This document shows, piece by piece, positions 35,001-44,292 of a stretch of 64,000 nt of DNA. A program made the translations under genes and the position numbers. The stretch covers positions 248,001 through 312,000 of the forward strand of contig CBDFNJ010000001.1 of assembly GCA_965250115.1 (NCBI GenBank), given 5' to 3'. The stretch comes from CBDFHB01 sp965250115. Its GTDB lineage: Bacteria > Acidobacteriota > Vicinamibacteria > Marinacidobacterales > SMYC01. Position 1 is the stretch's first letter. The number at the start of each line of letters is the position of its first letter. The notes under the pieces are model-generated. The model did no database searches and was not told where the DNA came from. It saw only the letters and a program-made list of their open reading frames with translations.

Positions 35001-35395
35001 GCGGCTACCCCTCTCACGTTCAGCGAGAACTCGTCCCGGCCGCTCAGAGCATTCATGAACTCCCCGAACCCGACGGAGCTCTGGAGAATGGCTGCTCGCC
35101 CATTCAGCCGGCCGAAGGATTTCCCGACAAGCACACAGCCATCAGAATCGGGTTCCACGTTGCCCTTGTGGAAAAGAATCCGGGAATGACCCGGCACGTG
35201 GATCTCGAAGGTCGGATAGTTTCCTCGGAAGAACTGAGTGCGCTCGCAGGGCCACGCTCCAGGTGAGATCTTCACGCGGTCGTCCTCGCCGTAGGTGCGC
35301 TCGAGCGTCACCACGAACGGATATCCGGCGCAGACCAAGACGCCAAAGGCGCCTTCTTCGGCGACGGATACCCGAACGAGGCTTAGTTCCACCAT
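34997..35395 (-). CDS. DUF5675-family protein
   Basis: 132 residues. The pattern TLERTYGEDDRVKISPGAWP, then FEIHVPGHSRILFHKGN and SDGCVLVGKSF is that of DUF5675, a small beta-rich family found in phages and secretion loci, often near lysis genes. Biochemical role not established. It is coupled to the lipoprotein gene after it. Confidence 0.75.
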   Translation of the reverse strand: MVELSLVRVSVAEEGAFGVLVCAGYPFVVTLERTYGEDDRVKISPGAWPCERTQFFRGNYPTFEIHVPGHSRILFHKGNVEPDSDGCVLVGKSFGRLNGRAAILQSSVGFGEFMNALSGRDEFSLNVRGVAA

Positions 35396-35403
35396 GTCTC
35401 CCG

Positions 35404-35772
35404 TCAGGCGGCTTTCTTGCCCATCCCGAATGCAATAGCTGAAGCAGCTCCGGCTCCGGCTCCCGTCGTCAGCAGCTCAATGATCGAGCTGAAGTCGATG
35501 ACTACGCCGAGCTGCTCGAGAGCCAATTGGCCGAGCATCACCAGCAACGACCCGGAGAGAACGGCGGCGGCGCTCTTCACCCACGACGGCATCTTGGGAA
35601 TCAAGTAGTTCTTCAGTACTTGATACAAGATCGGGATTAGCACCATGTTGATGGCTGCGCCGAGATGCGCGACCCAGTTGATCGGTTCGGGGTTGCTCGT
35701 GGCTCCTACGCCCTCTTGAGCAAATGCCGCGAGAGGCACTAGGCTGAAAATGACGAACAATAACTTTCTCAT
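35404..35772 (-). CDS. Holin-like membrane protein
   Basis: 122 residues. A cleavable-looking N-terminus (LLFVIFSLVPLAAFAQE) is followed by helices (LGAAINMVLIPILYQVLKNY, VKSAAAVLSGSLLVMLGQLA) and a Gly/Ala-rich end. This layout is seen in signal-arrest or pinholin-like phage proteins. It is the second gene of the transcript that begins at the IS3 border. Confidence 0.6.
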   Translation of the reverse strand: MRKLLFVIFSLVPLAAFAQEGVGATSNPEPINWVAHLGAAINMVLIPILYQVLKNYLIPKMPSWVKSAAAVLSGSLLVMLGQLALEQLGVVIDFSSIIELLTTGAGAGAASAIAFGMGKKAA

Positions 35773-35802
35773 GCGTTGCTCCTTTTCTTTTTTGACGCTG
35801 AT

Positions 35803-36075
35803 TTAAGGTCTCCGTCTCCTTGCGTGAGCCATCCCCGCGCCGACCAAACCTGTCAGGCCGAGGGCGGCGCCGATGTGCCTCGCAAACTCCATGACTTCAC
35901 TTGAGGGCAGTGGTTTTCCGAACCAGTCATGCCAGGCCCATCCGGCAACGAAAAGAACGAGCCACGCCGCACCGAGCTTGAGCCAGTCCTTTCGGGAAAG
36001 CCCACCGCCGTTCTTGTAGGGCTGCTGCTCTACGTGCGGCTTGATGCGCTTCGACCAGGTGTCGTTGAGACTCAT
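35803..36075 (-). CDS. Small membrane protein at the prophage end
   Basis: 90 residues from ATG 36075; longer frames run into the IS3 element and are not native. One clear transmembrane helix (LGAAWLVLFVAGWAWHDWF) and a second weaker one (IGAALGLTGLVGAGMAHA). The gene begins 13 bp from the IS3 end, so its promoter was probably lost. Function unknown. Confidence 0.55.
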   Translation of the reverse strand: MSLNDTWSKRIKPHVEQQPYKNGGGLSRKDWLKLGAAWLVLFVAGWAWHDWFGKPLPSSEVMEFARHIGAALGLTGLVGAGMAHARRRRP

Positions 36076-36163
36076 CGGCCGTTCCCACTGACGTGCTCCC
36101 CAAAAACTGGGACAAAGCCGAGTTGAATCGGAGCTGAGATAATGGCCGCGAAGAGGAGCGGTC

Positions 36164-36430
36164 ATGAAGAGGAAGCGATTCACGGAAGAGCAGATCATCG
36201 GGATTCTGCGTGAAGCGGAATCGGGAACGGCTGTGCCTGAGCTTTGCCGTAAACACGGAATGTCGAACACGACGTTCTACAAGTGGCGGAGGAAGTACGG
36301 CGGGATGGACGTGAGCGAGGCTCGTCGCCTGAAGCAACTCGAGGACGAGAATCGTCGTTTGAAGCGTCTGGTGGCGGACCAGGCGCTAGACATCCAGATG
36401 TTGAGGGCGGTGAACGCAAGAAAGTGGTGA
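36164..36430 (+). CDS. IS3-family OrfA
   Basis: 88 residues: helix-turn-helix (TEEQIIGILREAESGTAVPE, HGMSNTTFYKWRRKYGG) and a leucine-zipper-like helix (LKQLEDENRRLKRLVADQAL). Stop TGA overlaps the orfB GTG by GTGA. Complete, but its partner is broken. Confidence 0.92.
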   Translation: MKRKRFTEEQIIGILREAESGTAVPELCRKHGMSNTTFYKWRRKYGGMDVSEARRLKQLEDENRRLKRLVADQALDIQMLRAVNARKW

Positions 36431-36882
36431 GTCCTGCCGTGAAACGAGAGGCTGCGACGTGGCTGGTCGGCGAGTACGAGGTCAGTCAGCGTCGAGCGTG
36501 CAGGACATTGGGGCTAGGCCTCTCGACGTGCCGGTACGTGAGTCGGGGAGTTGATGGTAGTGAGGTACGCAAGCGTCTCGTGGAGCTTGCTGAGGAGCGC
36601 CCGCGGTTCGGCTACCGCCGCCTGTGGCTACTTCTACGGCGAGAAGGCCATGAGGTGAACCCGAAGCGGATCTACCGCCTGTACCGCCTGGAAGGTCTGA
36701 AACTGCGACCCAAGAGGCGCAAGCGTGTGAGCCGCCATCCTCGGCAAAAGCTCGTCGAGCCCAAGCAGGCCAACGACCGTGTGTTCGCTACTCTAACTTG
36801 GCCCATTTCGCTCATTAGATTTGGCCCACCTGCATCGGATCGATAGCCTTGAGCGGGCGTAAGCCCGGAGAGGAGGCATCGG

Positions 36883-38424
36883 TTGGAAAGGGGCGCCAAA
36901 GTGCGATTGTTCGAGCAGATGCGTCGGGAGTACGAACACGGAGTTGGGACGATAGTAGGGGTAGCGAGGAAGTTCGGAGTGCACCGCCGGATGGTGCGTG
37001 ATGCGGTTAAGAGCGCGCTGCCGCCGGAACGTAAGCGGACGCCACGAGAGAGCCCGAAGCTCGGCCCGGTCCGGGATTTCATCGACGCGATCCTCGAGTC
37101 CGACAGACACGAACCACGCAAGCAGCGTCACACCGCGCGTCGCATCTGGGATCGACTGCGAGAGAGCTACCCGAATCACGAAGTAGGCGAATCGACGGTT
37201 CGCCGGTACGTTGGACGGCGCAAGCGTGAGCTCGGCTTGAAGCATGCGGAGGTGTTCATCCCGCAAAGCTACGCGTGGGGCGATGAAGCTCAGGTGGACT
37301 GGTACGAGTCGCACGCCCGGATCGGTGGCGAGCTGACGAAGGTGCAAACGTTGGTGGTACGGAGCATGGCCGGCGGGGGCGCATTCCATCGAGGCTATCC
37401 CCGCGCGACGCAGCAGGCGTTCTTCGAGGCGCAGGAGAAGGCGTTCGAGTTCTTCGGTGGCGTGTTTCGTCGAATGCGCTACGACAACCTGACCCTTGCG
37501 GTTTCCAAGATCTTGCGAGGCTACCAACGTCGTCAGACTGAAGCTTTCGTGGCGTTTCGCTCGCACTGGGGATTCGACTCCGAGTTCTGCAATCCGGCTC
37601 GAGGAAACGAGAAAGGCGGTGTAGAAAGCGAGGTGGGCTACTTCCGCCGCAACCACTGGACGCCGGTACCGGAGTTCGATGATTGGGATGAGCTCAACGC
37701 GTACTTGCGTGGTCGCTGCCTCGAAGAGAACAAGCGCCACATCGCTGGCAAGGAACACGCGGTGGGCGCGGCAATGGAGCGCGAGCGAGTGCACCTACTC
37801 CCGATGGCCGACGAGGGCTTCGAGCTCGAGGAGAAGCGCTGCACGACGGTGGACAAGAGAGGCTGCGTTCGGGCCGGCACGAACTGGTACTCGACGCCCT
37901 TGAAGCCGGGCCAGCGGGTGATGGTGAAGCTGCTGCCGCTGGCCGTCGAGGCGTGGCGGGACGGCCGCGTGATGGCACAGCACGAGCGCTGCTACGACCG
38001 GAACCGGTCGCTTTACGAGCTCGAGCACTATCTCGATGTCTTGGAGCGTAAGCCCGGTGCCCTTGCGGGCTCGACGCCGCTTGCGCAGTGGCGCGCGAAA
38101 GGACGATGGCCCGCAAGCTATGACGAGCTGTGGGCGAAGCTGAACCGTCGCCACGGCAAGCTCGATGGCACGCGCCAGATGGTGGAGCTCATCCAGCTAG
38201 GGCGCAAGCACGGATACGACAAGCTTCGTGAGACCGTCGCCCACGCCCTCGAGCTCGGGTGCACCGATCTCGAAGCGCTTCGCCATCTCCTCGATACCGC
38301 GTCGCTACAACGGAACCCCGAGCGTAGCCTGGACGATGTCGAGCTTGGACACCTTGCGCGCTACGAACGAGCTGCGCCGGGCGTGAGTCACTACAACGAG
38401 CTCATCACGGAGGTGAACCCGTGA
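36883..38424 (+). CDS. istA: IS21-family transposase IstA
   Basis: 513 residues from a TTG with AGAGGAGG upstream. N-terminal helix-turn-helix (GTIVGVARKFGVHRRMVRDA), then the DDE core: Asp in DEAQVDWYESHA, Asp in RMRYDNLT, Glu in KGGVESEVGYFRR. The stop overlaps the istB start (GTGA). Confidence 0.95.
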   Translation: MERGAKVRLFEQMRREYEHGVGTIVGVARKFGVHRRMVRDAVKSALPPERKRTPRESPKLGPVRDFIDAILESDRHEPRKQRHTARRIWDRLRESYPNHEVGESTVRRYVGRRKRELGLKHAEVFIPQSYAWGDEAQVDWYESHARIGGELTKVQTLVVRSMAGGGAFHRGYPRATQQAFFEAQEKAFEFFGGVFRRMRYDNLTLAVSKILRGYQRRQTEAFVAFRSHWGFDSEFCNPARGNEKGGVESEVGYFRRNHWTPVPEFDDWDELNAYLRGRCLEENKRHIAGKEHAVGAAMERERVHLLPMADEGFELEEKRCTTVDKRGCVRAGTNWYSTPLKPGQRVMVKLLPLAVEAWRDGRVMAQHERCYDRNRSLYELEHYLDVLERKPGALAGSTPLAQWRAKGRWPASYDELWAKLNRRHGKLDGTRQMVELIQLGRKHGYDKLRETVAHALELGCTDLEALRHLLDTASLQRNPERSLDDVELGHLARYERAAPGVSHYNELITEVNP

Positions 38425-39194
38425 GCGCGCGAAGCGTCGAGGTCGGCACCATCCGTCAGCATTGCAAGACGCTGCGCATGCCGACCGTGGCGAGCCAGTT
38501 CCACAAGCTAGCGGAGCAAGCATGGTGCGACAAGCAAAGCCACGTCCGGTATCTCGACGTCCTGCTCAGCGCCGAGGTCGAGGAACGCGAACACCGAGCG
38601 GTTCAGAGACGATTGAAGGAAGCACAACTACCGCGGACGAAGACCGTTGACGAGTTCGACTTCTCACAGTCGCCCAAGGTCTCGGGCCGCCGGATAAAAG
38701 AGCTCGCGGAGGGTCACTACATCGACCGAGCGCAGCCGGTCATCTTCCTCGGCGACGCGGGGACGGGTAAGACCCACCTGGCGAGCGCGTTGTGTGTGGC
38801 CGCGTGTCAGCAACGTCGCCGGGTCCGCTTCACCACCGCATCGAGACTCGTCAACGAGCTCGTCGAGGCGCGGCAGGAACACGAGCTGTCCCGCATCATC
38901 CGACGCTATGCCCGCTTCGAGTTGCTGTGCATCGACGAGCTTGGTTACGTCCCGCTCGCCGACGTCGGCGCCGAGCTGTTGTTCCAGGTGATCTCGGAGC
39001 GAAGCGAGACCGCCGCGCTCGTGATCACGACGAATCTCCCGTTCTCCGAATGGACCCAGGTGTTCACCAACGCCCGGCTGTGCAAGGCGCTGCTCGATCG
39101 TGTCACGGACCGGGCGCACATCCTCGAGACCGGCTCCGAGTCCTACCGCTTCCGCCGCACCGTCCGCAGCAAGAACGCGGTTCCAAAGGCATGA
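38421..39194 (+). CDS. istB: IS21-family helper ATPase IstB
   Basis: 257 residues, AAA+ ATPase: Walker A GDAGTGKTHLA, Walker B ELLCIDELGYVP, sensor-region TTNLPFSEW. GTG start overlaps istA. Intact only in this copy; copies B and C carry stops. IstB from here could act for the other copies in trans. Confidence 0.95.
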   Translation: MSARSVEVGTIRQHCKTLRMPTVASQFHKLAEQAWCDKQSHVRYLDVLLSAEVEEREHRAVQRRLKEAQLPRTKTVDEFDFSQSPKVSGRRIKELAEGHYIDRAQPVIFLGDAGTGKTHLASALCVAACQQRRRVRFTTASRLVNELVEARQEHELSRIIRRYARFELLCIDELGYVPLADVGAELLFQVISERSETAALVITTNLPFSEWTQVFTNARLCKALLDRVTDRAHILETGSESYRFRRTVRSKNAVPKA

Positions 39195-39879
39195 GAGCTG
39201 TGTTTTCACTCGGGGCGGCCTGCACGTTCGTTCCGGCCGCAGGATAAGGGAAAGGGACTTTGTTACGTTCGTTCTTTAAGAATCAATAACTTAAGGTGGG
39301 CCATTTTAGATGAGCGAAATGGGCCAGGCCGAGTGGACAAAAACACGACCGCTGGTCGATGGATTTCATGAGTGACCAGCTGGCGCATGGCCGACGATTT
39401 CGGATTCTGAACGTGGTCGACGATTGTAGTCGAGAAGCTCTGGCTAGCGACGCTGAGTACTCCCTCCCGGGTGTTGGCGTCGTGGACGTACTAGAAGCGA
39501 TCGCAGCGCTGCGGGGTTACCCGAAGCAAATCGTGATCGACAACGGCCCCGAGTTCACGGGTCGAGTTCTCGATGCGTGGGCCTATGACAAGGGTGTCGA
39601 GCTTCGATTCATCGAACCGGGCAAGCCGACGCAGAACGCTTTCGTCGAAAGTTTCAACGGCCGGTTCCGCGACGAGTGTCTCAATCAGCACTGGTTCGTC
39701 ACCCTGGCGGACGCCCAGCGCATCATCGAACATTGGCGCCAGGACTACAACACGATTCGACCTCACAGCTCACTCGGCAACCTTACGCCGGTTGAGTTCG
39801 CTCGTGGTCGAGTCGCCTAGAGGCCAGAATCTCGGCAAGGATTTGATTCGGCGGTGTACCAAAGACTGGGGGCAGGTCA

Positions 39880-40265
39880 GATGGATGACATGGGGACAGG
39901 TCGCCCTCTCCGATAAACTGAGCGAGCAATCCGCGGGGCCAGAAGCGCATGCAGCCGACGCTCCTCACCGCAATCTGCTGGTCGTGGTGCTAACTCACGT
40001 GGGCGATGGGAGAACGGGCCTCCGGCGGGAGCTCCGGACGTCCGGTTTTGAAGCAGGGAAGGCGAAAAAAAAGATTTTGTGCTTGACAGCTTTTTCGAAG
40101 CGACTTGCAAAAATAGGCGGCTACGCTCCGTAGTGCGTCTGTGCACGCGACAACGAAGCGATAGTTGCGTTTGTTTGCTTGGGGAGACTTCGGTAGCGTT
40201 TTGAAGTGCTTGCGTGCGAAACACGCCAGCGCAGAGCCTCGAAAAACTCCGTGTTATAAAAACGC
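39880..40265. other. Gap between IS3 and the HNH gene
   Basis: About 390 bp without a convincing gene. TTGACA occurs at 40083-40088 with an AT-rich stretch 17-20 bp downstream (TGCAAAAATAG) and could be the promoter of the HNH gene. Its left part may be the continuation of whatever the IS3 element or a deletion disrupted; no phage gene is visible in it. Confidence 0.4.
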
Positions 40266-41375
40266 ATGGACATACGAAAACATTTGAAATCGCTTTCGGA
40301 TGACGAGCTTCTTGTCCGACTGTCGGATGTTTCGAAACAGTCGCGGCGCGCCGAGTCGGTGCTCGTCGCACACATCGCCGAAGTCCATGCACGGCGTCTG
40401 TTTGCCCGCGAAGCTTTGCCGTCGATGTTTCGCTACTGCATTGACGTGTTGAATCTATCAGAGGCGGAAGCTTATCGGCGAATCGGCGCTGCCCGGCTCT
40501 CACGCAAGTGTCCTGTGCTCTTGACAATGCTCGAGGATGGACGCATTCACCTGTGCGGAATTGCTGTGCTCGCGAAGCATCTGACCGAGGCCAATTACGA
40601 AAACGTGCTGGCCAGAGCTACTCACAAGAGCAAACGTGAGCTCGTGGCCGAGTTGGCTCCGAAACAGGATGTTCCGCCGACGGTTCGCAAGCGGCCACAA
40701 CGGAAAGCCCAGTCCAAGCCGCCCACCTCGTCCGGCGAAGCCTCTGCCGACAACGCGGAGCGGCCTGAGCCACCACCGGCTCCGGAGCCCTCGGTGGCCC
40801 AGGAAAAACGGGCCAAGGTCGATCCGCTGTCGCCGGCGCGTTACAAAGTCGAGTTCACCGCTAGCGCCGAGCTTCGCGACAAGCTGGAACGGCTCAAGGC
40901 ACTCATGCCGGGCAGTGACCTCGCTGCGATCATCGATGCGGCGGTGAGCGAAAAGCTCGAGCGTCTCGAAGCGAAGCGTTTCGGCAAGACGAGCAGGCCG
41001 AGGAAGAATGCCGAAGATGCCGACACCTCACCGGGGGTGCGTGGTATCCCTGCCCCTGTGAAACGCATCGTGTGGGCACGCGATCGTGGTCAATGTACCT
41101 ATGTCGGTGTCAACGGCAGACGATGTCCCGAGCGCCATCAGCTCGAGTTCCATCACGACGAGCCCTTTGCGCTCGGCGGCGACCGCAGCGCGGAAAATAC
41201 CAGACTCCTGTGCAAGGCACACAATCTCTACATCGCAGAGATGGACTACGGGAAGGAAAAGATGGACTCCTACCGGAGAGGCGCCGACCGGGTGCGTGAG
41301 CCGGCGCCGTCTTTTCAACTGTGTCCGGACACAGTTCCGGTCGACGACTCACCGCCACATCGGGTTGCGGTGTAG
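40266..41375 (+). CDS. HNH endonuclease, DUF222-like
   Basis: 369 residues. The N-terminal 140 residues are helical (SDDELLVRLSDVSKQSRRAE, then AYRRIGAARL) as in DUF222/13E12-like proteins, then a Pro-rich linker. The C-terminal domain has the HNH signature: CTYVGVNGRRCPERHQLEFH, then HDEPFALGG and ENTRLLCKAHN. Such genes are numerous in some soil and marine bacteria and are often mobile or defence-linked. Own promoter is likely. Confidence 0.8.
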   Translation: MDIRKHLKSLSDDELLVRLSDVSKQSRRAESVLVAHIAEVHARRLFAREALPSMFRYCIDVLNLSEAEAYRRIGAARLSRKCPVLLTMLEDGRIHLCGIAVLAKHLTEANYENVLARATHKSKRELVAELAPKQDVPPTVRKRPQRKAQSKPPTSSGEASADNAERPEPPPAPEPSVAQEKRAKVDPLSPARYKVEFTASAELRDKLERLKALMPGSDLAAIIDAAVSEKLERLEAKRFGKTSRPRKNAEDADTSPGVRGIPAPVKRIVWARDRGQCTYVGVNGRRCPERHQLEFHHDEPFALGGDRSAENTRLLCKAHNLYIAEMDYGKEKMDSYRRGADRVREPAPSFQLCPDTVPVDDSPPHRVAV

Positions 41376-41473
41376 CTCGCGGATGAGGCGGGGCGGCGCC
41401 CCAACGGCGAGAAGAATCACATCCAACGCAGGAAGTGAATCAGAAAGTAGGGCAGGATTTACGGACCGTTGAA

Positions 41474-42220
41474 CTAGCTCGAGGACCCGCCGTACCACTC
41501 GCGAATACGGACCTCGATGTTCGGCTTGTCCTCGAGCGCCGAGACGAACTCGTTCAGGTCCGAGCCCCGGTAGTGATACGGATAGACGATTTTCGGCTCG
41601 AACGCCCGCACGCATTCCGCGGCCTCCTTCGGCGGCATCGTGTAGGGAAGGTTCATCGTCATGAAGGCCACGTCGATGTTCGCAAGCGCCTTGATCTCGG
41701 GGACACAGGCGGTATCGCCCGAGAAGTAGACGCGTTTGCCACCGAGCGTCAGGATGTAGCCGTTGCCGCGACCTTTGTCGTGATAGAGCTTTCCCTCTTC
41801 CGGGCCACGGTGGTTGTTGTACATGGGCACCGCCTCGATGCGAACACCCGCCACTTCCTTCGTTTCTCCATTCGCGAGGATGGTCTCGCCTTCGACCTTG
41901 TCCGCAGCGGCGGAGGGCACGACGATCGCCGCGCCGTCCTTCTTGATGTTGGCGATGGCCTCCGGATCCAGATGGTCCCCGTGGATGTCCGTGACGAGGA
42001 TCAAGTCTGCCTTCTTCGCGCTCGTGTAGTCTCCGCGACTCCAGGGATCGATCTGGATGACTTTGCCCTGGAACTCGACTTGAACGCTTCCGTGGGTGAT
42101 GGGTGTGATCGCAATGTTCCCGCCCTCGGCGGGGATCCGGTCGGTGTCGGCGGCGGTGAGCGCAAAAGCGGCGACCGATATTGCTAGCAGCGATAAAAGC
42201 AAGGCAACTGCGTGTTTCAT
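41474..42220 (-). CDS. Exported MBL-fold metal-dependent hydrolase (UlaG-like)
   Basis: 248 residues. Signal peptide LLLSLLAISVAAFALTA. Metallo-beta-lactamase fold motif TDIHGDHLD, then VYFSGDTACVPE and the late YPYHYRGSD His. The whole protein is one domain of the UlaG/YfdC-like superfamily (beta-lactamase_2). It stands alone, reading away from IS copy 2. Substrate not predictable. Confidence 0.85.
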   Translation of the reverse strand: MKHAVALLLSLLAISVAAFALTAADTDRIPAEGGNIAITPITHGSVQVEFQGKVIQIDPWSRGDYTSAKKADLILVTDIHGDHLDPEAIANIKKDGAAIVVPSAAADKVEGETILANGETKEVAGVRIEAVPMYNNHRGPEEGKLYHDKGRGNGYILTLGGKRVYFSGDTACVPEIKALANIDVAFMTMNLPYTMPPKEAAECVRAFEPKIVYPYHYRGSDLNEFVSALEDKPNIEVRIREWYGGSSS

Positions 42221-42367
42221 TCGGACCTCCCTGTCTCGCGGAGCAAGCCTACCTCAACAACGGACCCGGGCGATAATGCCTCAACCTCTGCAGCCACCGC
42301 GACGGGCGCAATTCCGCCCGTTCACCAAGCAGCGACCGGGATCTAATTTCCTAAGTTTCTTACCTTA

Positions 42368-44292
42368 GGGCCGCCGACAAAATAACTGTCTAGTTTTGAG
42401 AACACTCTTCCTGTTTCAGGTCGTGATCGCGATGTCGTCTGGCATCACGAGAGCCTGGCAAGCTCCCTAGAAACGGAACATTTGTAGGTCTTCAGCAACC
42501 AGCGCGTGTTTGACAAACGGTCCTCATTGCAGGAGGATTACGCCTATCAAGGAGCACTTCTCCTATTATGAGACCTACGAGCTATCAGTCTGAAGATCTC
42601 GACCGCCTGTTGAGGAAGCACAAAATAGCTACCCTCGATGATTTGAAGGCAGTGTTGGGTACCGATGTGGACTCGACCGTCTTCCGAAAGCTCAATGAGT
42701 TGGCGTATCGGACAAGCTACTCCCACCGTGGTAGCTACTACACGTTGGACGAGATCGCCCAGTTCGATCGAAAAGGTCTTTGGTCGTTGCGCTCAGTGTG
42801 GTTCTCGAAGTACGGGACGTTGCTTGCGACGGTAAAAGCGTTGGTCGCGGCCTGTGAGGCAGGCTACTACGTCGACGAGCTCGAGGACGTGGTGCAGGTT
42901 GACGTCAAGGCTCCTCTGTTGAAACTGGTCCGAGAGAAAAGATTGGCGCGCGAGCAGGTGTTCGGCCGATATCTGTATCTGGCCACCGATGTGAGCACGC
43001 GCAAGCAACAGCTCTCGGCCCGCCAGGTACATGAGGCGTCACCTTCCACGTTGGGCTGGGTCGGGGGAGTCCGCGTGCTCCCCGTGGAGTTGAAGGCTGC
43101 GATCGTTCTTTTCTACAGCCTGCTCGATGAAAAGCAGCGCCGTCTCTACGCGGGAGTCGAGGCCATGAAGCTCGGTCACGGTGGCGACCAACAGATTGCC
43201 GAACTGCTCGGGATGGATCCGAGCACGGTAGCCAGAGGTCGTAGGGAATTGCTAATGAGAGATGTTGAGCTCGACGGAGTTCGGCGAAAGGGTGGCGGAC
43301 GGCGCGCCATGCAAAAAAAACGCCAGAAGTCATCGCCAAGATCGAAGAACTCATGAAGCACGACACCGCGGGCGATCCGATGACGGGAGTGAAATGGACG
43401 CGGCGGACCACCGACAAGATTGCTTGCGAGCTAAGAAGCCTCGGTGTGAACGTCAGCAGCAAAACCGTCGGTCGACTGCTCAAACAGCTCGGCTTCTCGT
43501 TGCGGGTGAACCACAAGAAGCTGTGCGGTGCCACGTCCGAAGATCGCGATACCCAATTCGCGTGTATCGCCGAACTGCGCGCGCGTTTTGCCGCAGCTGG
43601 TCATCCCATCATCAGCGTAGACACGAAGAAACGGGAGCTGGTGGGATTATTCAAAAACGGCGGGCAGGCCTGGAACCGCGAGCCGACTCTCGTCAAAGAC
43701 CATGACTTCCGTTCCGAATCGAACGGCATCGCAATCCCCTACGGCGTCTACGATCTGCTCGCGAATCGCGGGACAGTGTTCATTGGTACCTCGTACAACA
43801 CCCCGGACTTCGCCGTGAATGCCATCGAGAAGTGGTGGCGAACGGAAGGACGGCGACGCTATCCTGCAGCCCGTGACCTCGCGATATTGGCAGACGCCGG
43901 GGGCAGCAATGGCTATCGGCGTCGGGGTTGGAAGCACGGGCTTCAAACGCGGATTTGCAATCGCCACGACATCGCTATCACCATAGCCCACTATCCGTCC
44001 GGTACATCCAAGTGGAATCCAGTGGAGCACCGTCTGTTCAGCGAGGTCAGCAAGAACTGGGCGGGCAGGCCTCTCGACAGCTACGAAACCATCCTCAAAT
44101 ACATCCGCACGACCACCACCTCTTCCGGTTTGCGAGTACGCGCACACCTTATCCGGCGTCGTTATCCGAAGGGCGTCAAAATCACTGACGAGCGGATGCA
44201 GGCGCTTTCCGTTACAAAGGACCAGACTCTACCCAAATGGAACTACACCATCCGACCGTCTTGAAAACGGGAACTTATTTTGTCGCCGGCCC
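42368..44292. mobile_element. ISAzo13-family element, copy 2 (complete)
   Basis: 1925 bp with inverted ends GGGCCGCCGACAAAATAA and GGGCCGGCGACAAAATAA. Flanked by TTA (42365-42367, 44293-44295). Removing the element and one TTA rebuilds the end of the S9 peptidase gene as Tyr-Leu-Arg-stop, matching the paralogue. Inverted relative to copy 1, with 10.9 kb between them. Confidence 0.93.
42568..44264 (+). CDS. ISAzo13-family transposase, two frames joined by -1 shift
   Basis: Same organisation as copy 1: frame 1 at 42568-43356, DDE frame ending at 44264, joined at a run of eight A near 43313. It differs from copy 1 at only a few residues (for example LRARF for LRERF and YRRRGW for YRCRGW). Catalytic Asp-Asp-Glu all present. 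Confidence 0.88.

Larger units (their letters stand above)
36780..39345. mobile_element. IS21-family element, copy A (complete)
   Basis: 2566 bp. Ends TGTGTTCGCTAC and (inverted) TGTTTTTGTCCA, each followed by GGCCCATTTCGCTCAT as an inner inverted repeat. Flanked by a 6-bp direct repeat CGACCG (36774-36779, 39346-39351). Both istA and istB are open, so this is the only copy of the three with an intact gene pair. Confidence 0.93.
36427..39820 (+). pseudogene. IS3-family OrfB transposase, interrupted by IS21 copy A
   Basis: The N-terminal part (36427-36779) and C-terminal part (39352-39820) join in frame once IS21 copy A and one 6-bp repeat CGACCG are removed, giving AND-RWSMDFM across the join. 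DDE residues: Asp in SMDFM, Asp in VIDNGPEFTG, Glu in AFVESFNGRFRDE. Transposase function is lost by the nested insertion. Confidence 0.92.
36089..39879. mobile_element. IS3-family element (IS407/IS51-like group), split by IS21
   Basis: Ends TGACGTGCTCCCCAAAAACTGG and its inverted partner GGGGGCAGGTCA; about 1.2 kb without the nested IS21 copy A. It carries overlapping orfA and orfB. No target duplication: the left flank ends CGTTCCCAC, the right begins GATGGATG. Loss of the duplication suggests a deletion or recombination next to the element. It separates the last phage gene from chromosomal DNA. Confidence 0.88.

Noticed and set aside
29535..44292. Composite transposon bounded by the two ISAzo13 copies
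   Set aside because: Copy 1 lacks one terminus and copy 2 has its own TTA duplication, so each inserted on its own; the interval is phage plus chromosome, not a mobilised cargo.
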